The notes below the pieces were generated by a model. The model saw only the letters and a program-made list of their open reading frames with translations, was not told where the DNA came from and ran no database searches. DNA of 36,536 nt. Origin: Pasteurellaceae bacterium Macca (GTDB lineage Bacteria > Pseudomonadota > Gammaproteobacteria > Enterobacterales > Pasteurellaceae). Both the position numbers and the translations under genes were made by a program. The DNA is taken from NCBI GenBank assembly GCA_023101485.1, contig LVZB01000006.1, positions 1-36,536 of the forward strand, given 5' to 3'. Below, piece by piece: positions 33,565 through 36,536 of the stretch (positions are counted from its first letter, which is position 1; each line of letters starts with the position of its first letter).

Positions 33565-33993
33565 ATGCTTATTCATAATTCAATCAGAAATGAGGTTATT
33601 GAGCGATTAGCGAGAATATGCCGATGTGAAACATTACACAAGGCTGCCACGTATTTATCAAGGTGACAGTGTTTTGCCGATGATTGCTGTTATTTGAATG
33701 ATGCGGAGGGGGACCGGTAAGATTTGGTGATGGTGGTATTGATTGGTTCGCAGAGCTTAATATTTTGACCTATGTTTCTTTCGGTGAAGGGGAAGCAACC
33801 TTAGACCGTATTGCTGAAATTTTAATCAAACATTCTGCAAAGCGGTGATTTCCAGAATTTCCAGCTAGATCCAATTATGAATGGGATACGCTACGAATAT
33901 GATACGGAAAATAATGCTTGGGCAAGTTTTCCCTAACTTATCGATTATTTATCAACCAAAACTTACATTAACTTAGGAGAATCTGATGTTTAA
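33565..33993 (+). pseudogene. gpU-like tail terminator protein, heavily frameshifted copy
   Basis: Footprint of 17502-17945 with some fifteen missing bases; no usable frame remains. The 5' ribosome site and the stop overlapping the capsid start are still visible. Confidence 0.7.
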
Positions 33994-35133
33994 GAAATTA
34001 TTAGAACTACGCCAGCAAAAGCACAAATTCAAGCAGAAATGCGCGCCATTATGGAAACGCAGATAAAAGCAACGTTCCACTACCGAAGCCGAAGGGGCGA
34101 AATTTGATGAATTACGTAGTCAATTGTAGCTTAGAGAAGAGATTGTCGTTATGAAGCGCTAACGATGAGCAACGTAATCAAGCCGTGCGGCGTCAGAAAC
34201 AGCGAGTAAAGAGTGAGCAATGATGAATTGCGCCATTGGATTAAAACCGGTGAATTACTTCATTGGCGACAAATACGAATAACGGGCAGATGGTGCTATC
34301 GGTTATTCCACAGCTTGATCGTGATGTGATGAAGCGTCTTTCAGATGACGTGTAATGCGTTCAATTTGTAACGTAGTACGCTTACCGATTGGCGCAAAAG
34401 AGTATAAAAAAACTCGTTTCAAATGTGGTGCAGCCGTTGGCCATATTGGTGAAGGGGAAAAGCGTACAGAAACAGGCACGCCAACATTAAATGAGTGACG
34501 ATTACGCTTCACAACATTTACGTTATCCGAAAACGACCCAAGAGATTTTAGATTTGTGGCGTGGATATTTTAGGCTGGCTGACAGATGAAATTGCAGACA
34601 CCTTTACGGAAACCGAAGAATCGACCTTAACCAATGGCACAGGCACAAAACAAGCAAAAGGCTTTTTAACCTACTCTCGCTCTGCTGATAAAGATAAAAC
34701 CCGTGCATTGGCACCCTGCAAAAAAATGGAATGCCGGTTGCGAAATTGACGGCAGACACTTGATTGATTGTTATTCACCTAAAAAGCAAATATCGCAAAA
34801 TGCCGTATGGGTGATGAACTCACAAACAGCTGCACATTGCAGAAACTCAAAATGGTAACGGTGATTATATTTGGCGTGATGGACTACAAGTGGTAGCCCA
34901 GCAACCCTTTTAGGCTTACCGGTTTATTATCTTGAAACGATGCCAGATGTTGGTGCAAATCAACCTTTCCTAGCGGTGGGTGATTTTAAACGTGGTTATA
35001 CCATTGCCATCACGAAACTGGCAACGCACGAAACCAGATGCGATTACCGAGCCAGGTTTTTATAAGGTTCATACTGATAAATACTTGGCGTGGCGTGGTG
35101 GATTCCAATGCAATTAAGTTTAGAAGTAAGTAG
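33986..35133 (+). pseudogene. Major capsid protein, heavily frameshifted copy
   Basis: Footprint of 17938-19119, about 34 nt shorter through scattered one-base losses. The longest readable piece, about 34561-34700, encodes DILGWLTDEIADTFTETEES of the capsid core. The following terminator hairpin (from 35148) is kept. Confidence 0.78.
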
Positions 35134-35188
35134 TATTTCAACCGAATAAAAGGGGGCATTTTGCCCTTTTTTGCCAAAGAGGATGATG

Positions 35189-35739
35189 ATGAAAAAGATA
35201 TTGAAATCCGTTCCACCACCTTAGAAACCGATAGCGAAAGCAAAAAGCTAGTGGCTATGTGGTGCAATGGAACAGAACACGCGAAGTGCTATGGGGGAAT
35301 ATATTGAGCAATTTCCCCGAATGCGTTTCAGCAGAGTTTAGCCAGCGGACAGGATGTGCGAGCGCTATTTGAACACGACCACACAAAACTGCTAGGGCGA
35401 ACATCAAGTGCACATTAAAGCTTGAAGAAGATGCCATTGGCTACGCTTTGAACTTATGCCACGGATACGCAATTAGGCGTGATTTATTGGTGAGTGTTGA
35501 GCGTGGGGATATTCAAGGGATGATTTTTGGCTTCGCACGTTGAAAAACAGTTGGGATTTAACGTAGAGCGAATTTACGCACTGTTGAGCAAGCGGAGTTG
35601 ATTGAGATCAGGTAACAAGCATTCCGCTTATCCTGATTCAAGCCTTGAAGTATTAAAGCGCTCACAAGCGGTCGCAAAAGGAAAACTTTGCCCACTGCAA
35701 GATGACAATCGCCGTAAATGGTTGCAACAATGGGGCTAG
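35189..35739 (+). pseudogene. Prohead protease, heavily frameshifted copy
   Basis: Footprint of 19177-19746 with about nineteen bases missing. It starts at the third ATG of the tandem set, as in copy B. Confidence 0.72.
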
Positions 35740-36536
35740 ATTTCGGATTATTCAAGAAAAAGGCGGAAACCCGGAGCCTGACGATTGAGGATGTTTTTGC
35801 TGCAATGGGTGCAAGCAATACCGGCGCGGGGGAATTTGTTAGCCCTTACACGGCAGAAGCTTTGCCCGCCGTATTAAATCCGTCAATGTAATTGCCCAAG
35901 CAGTTGCCAGTATGCCGTGCTATCTCTTTGAGGTGAATGCGAGGGCGTAAAAGGGTAGAAAATCATTCCGTAGAGTATCTACTCAATGAAATGCCGAATC
36001 GAAACCAAACGCTTATCAATTTAAAGAAGTGATGATGCGACACGTTTTGCTTGGCAATGCTTATGCGGTGATTGGTTGGAATGCACAAGGGCAAGCTGAA
36101 AGCCTGATTCCATACCCGCCTTATGCCGTGAATGTACAACGCACCTATGCCGGTGATTATATTTATCAGATCACGGATTTAAACGGCAAACTCCACTTAC
36201 TTGCAAGATGAAGTATTGCATTTACGCCATGCTTCAAATGATGGCTTTATGGGGCGATCACCGATTGCCGTCTGCCGTGAAGCCGTGGGGCTTGGAATGG
36301 CTCAACAACGGCACGGTGCCAGCGTGATGAAAAACGGGCTAATGGCTGGGGGCATTGTAACGTCGCCTGAATGGTTCGACCAAGCCAAAGGGCAAAAAGC
36401 GATGCAAGCCTTAGAGCGTTATCAAGGGGCAAAGAACGCGGGTAAGACACCAATTCTTGAAGGAATGGATTACAAGCAGTTAGGGATGAGTAACCAAGAT
36501 GCCGAGTGGTTAGCTAGCCGAAAATTCACTATTGAA
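35740..36536 (+). pseudogene. Portal protein, truncated by window end and frameshifted
   Basis: Corresponds to the first two thirds of 19747-20958. The start codon is damaged (ATGTTCGG reads ATTTCGG), single bases are missing near 35879 and 35940-36012, and three bases (GGC) near 36462. From about 36029 the protein sequence is largely readable up to the last base. Confidence 0.78.

Larger units (their letters stand above)
31910..36536 (+). mobile_element. Satellite island copy C (partial, right-truncated)
   Basis: Repeats copy B from the integrase start to the middle of the portal gene. The offset is 16069 at the start, falls to 16068 after a lost G near 33008, and reaches 15980 at the last base. 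Nearly all differences are one-base losses and they become dense after 33.3 kb. This mirrors copy A and points to uncorrected sequence at the contig end rather than to decay. Confidence 0.88.

Overview
The window holds about 2.28 head-to-tail copies of one element of roughly 16,069 bp, with no host flank visible. Copy A (1-15840) begins inside the integrase gene, copy B (15841-31909) is complete, and copy C (31910-36536) breaks off inside the portal gene. From about 6.02 kb to 33.0 kb the copies agree exactly wherever I compared them, apart from one G6/G5 homopolymer. The first ~6.0 kb and last ~3.5 kb carry dozens of small, mostly one-base deletions (net loss about 47 and 89 nt). That gradient looks like unpolished contig ends, so the broken genes there are probably sequence errors. 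The reads probably came from a circle, a replicating concatemer or, less likely, a tandem chromosomal array.

The element is AT-rich. Its CAAGCGGTC uptake-signal-like words point to Pasteurellaceae of the Actinobacillus/Mannheimia/Bibersteinia type; this is inference. All genes read on the + strand. From the integrase start the order is: P4-type tyrosine integrase; terminator and repeat-rich gap; structural operon (lambda gpU-like tail terminator, HK97-fold major capsid protein, prohead protease, portal, head-tail joining protein, gp6-like connector, HNH endonuclease); gap with a palindrome over a putative promoter; P27-type small terminase and large terminase; a two-helix membrane protein with its own promoter; an AT-rich coiled-coil protein of unknown function; two AlpA-like regulators; a Rha-family protein; an Ash/Icd-like protein; a hairpin-rich ORF; four small helical proteins; a P4/D5-type SF3 primase-helicase; then about 650 bp of repeats leading back to the integrase.

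There is a full head, packaging, replication and integration kit. I see no tail tube, tape measure, baseplate, fibre, lysis gene or CI-type repressor. This is the gene content of a capsid-forming phage-inducible chromosomal island (cf-PICI): a satellite that builds and fills its own capsids and borrows tails from a helper phage. AlpA and Rha proteins would control the switch, the primase-helicase would replicate the excised circle, HNH/TerS/TerL would package it, and the head-tail proteins plus the gpU-like protein would form the docking surface for helper tails.

Less expected features are the gpU-like gene at the head of the capsid operon, a LexA-like box over that operon's promoter, TTAGGAACACAG repeats bracketing the integrase promoter, two AGTGA clusters on either side of the integrase that recall the ori/crr layout of P4, and a run of hairpins inside a weakly protein-like ORF.
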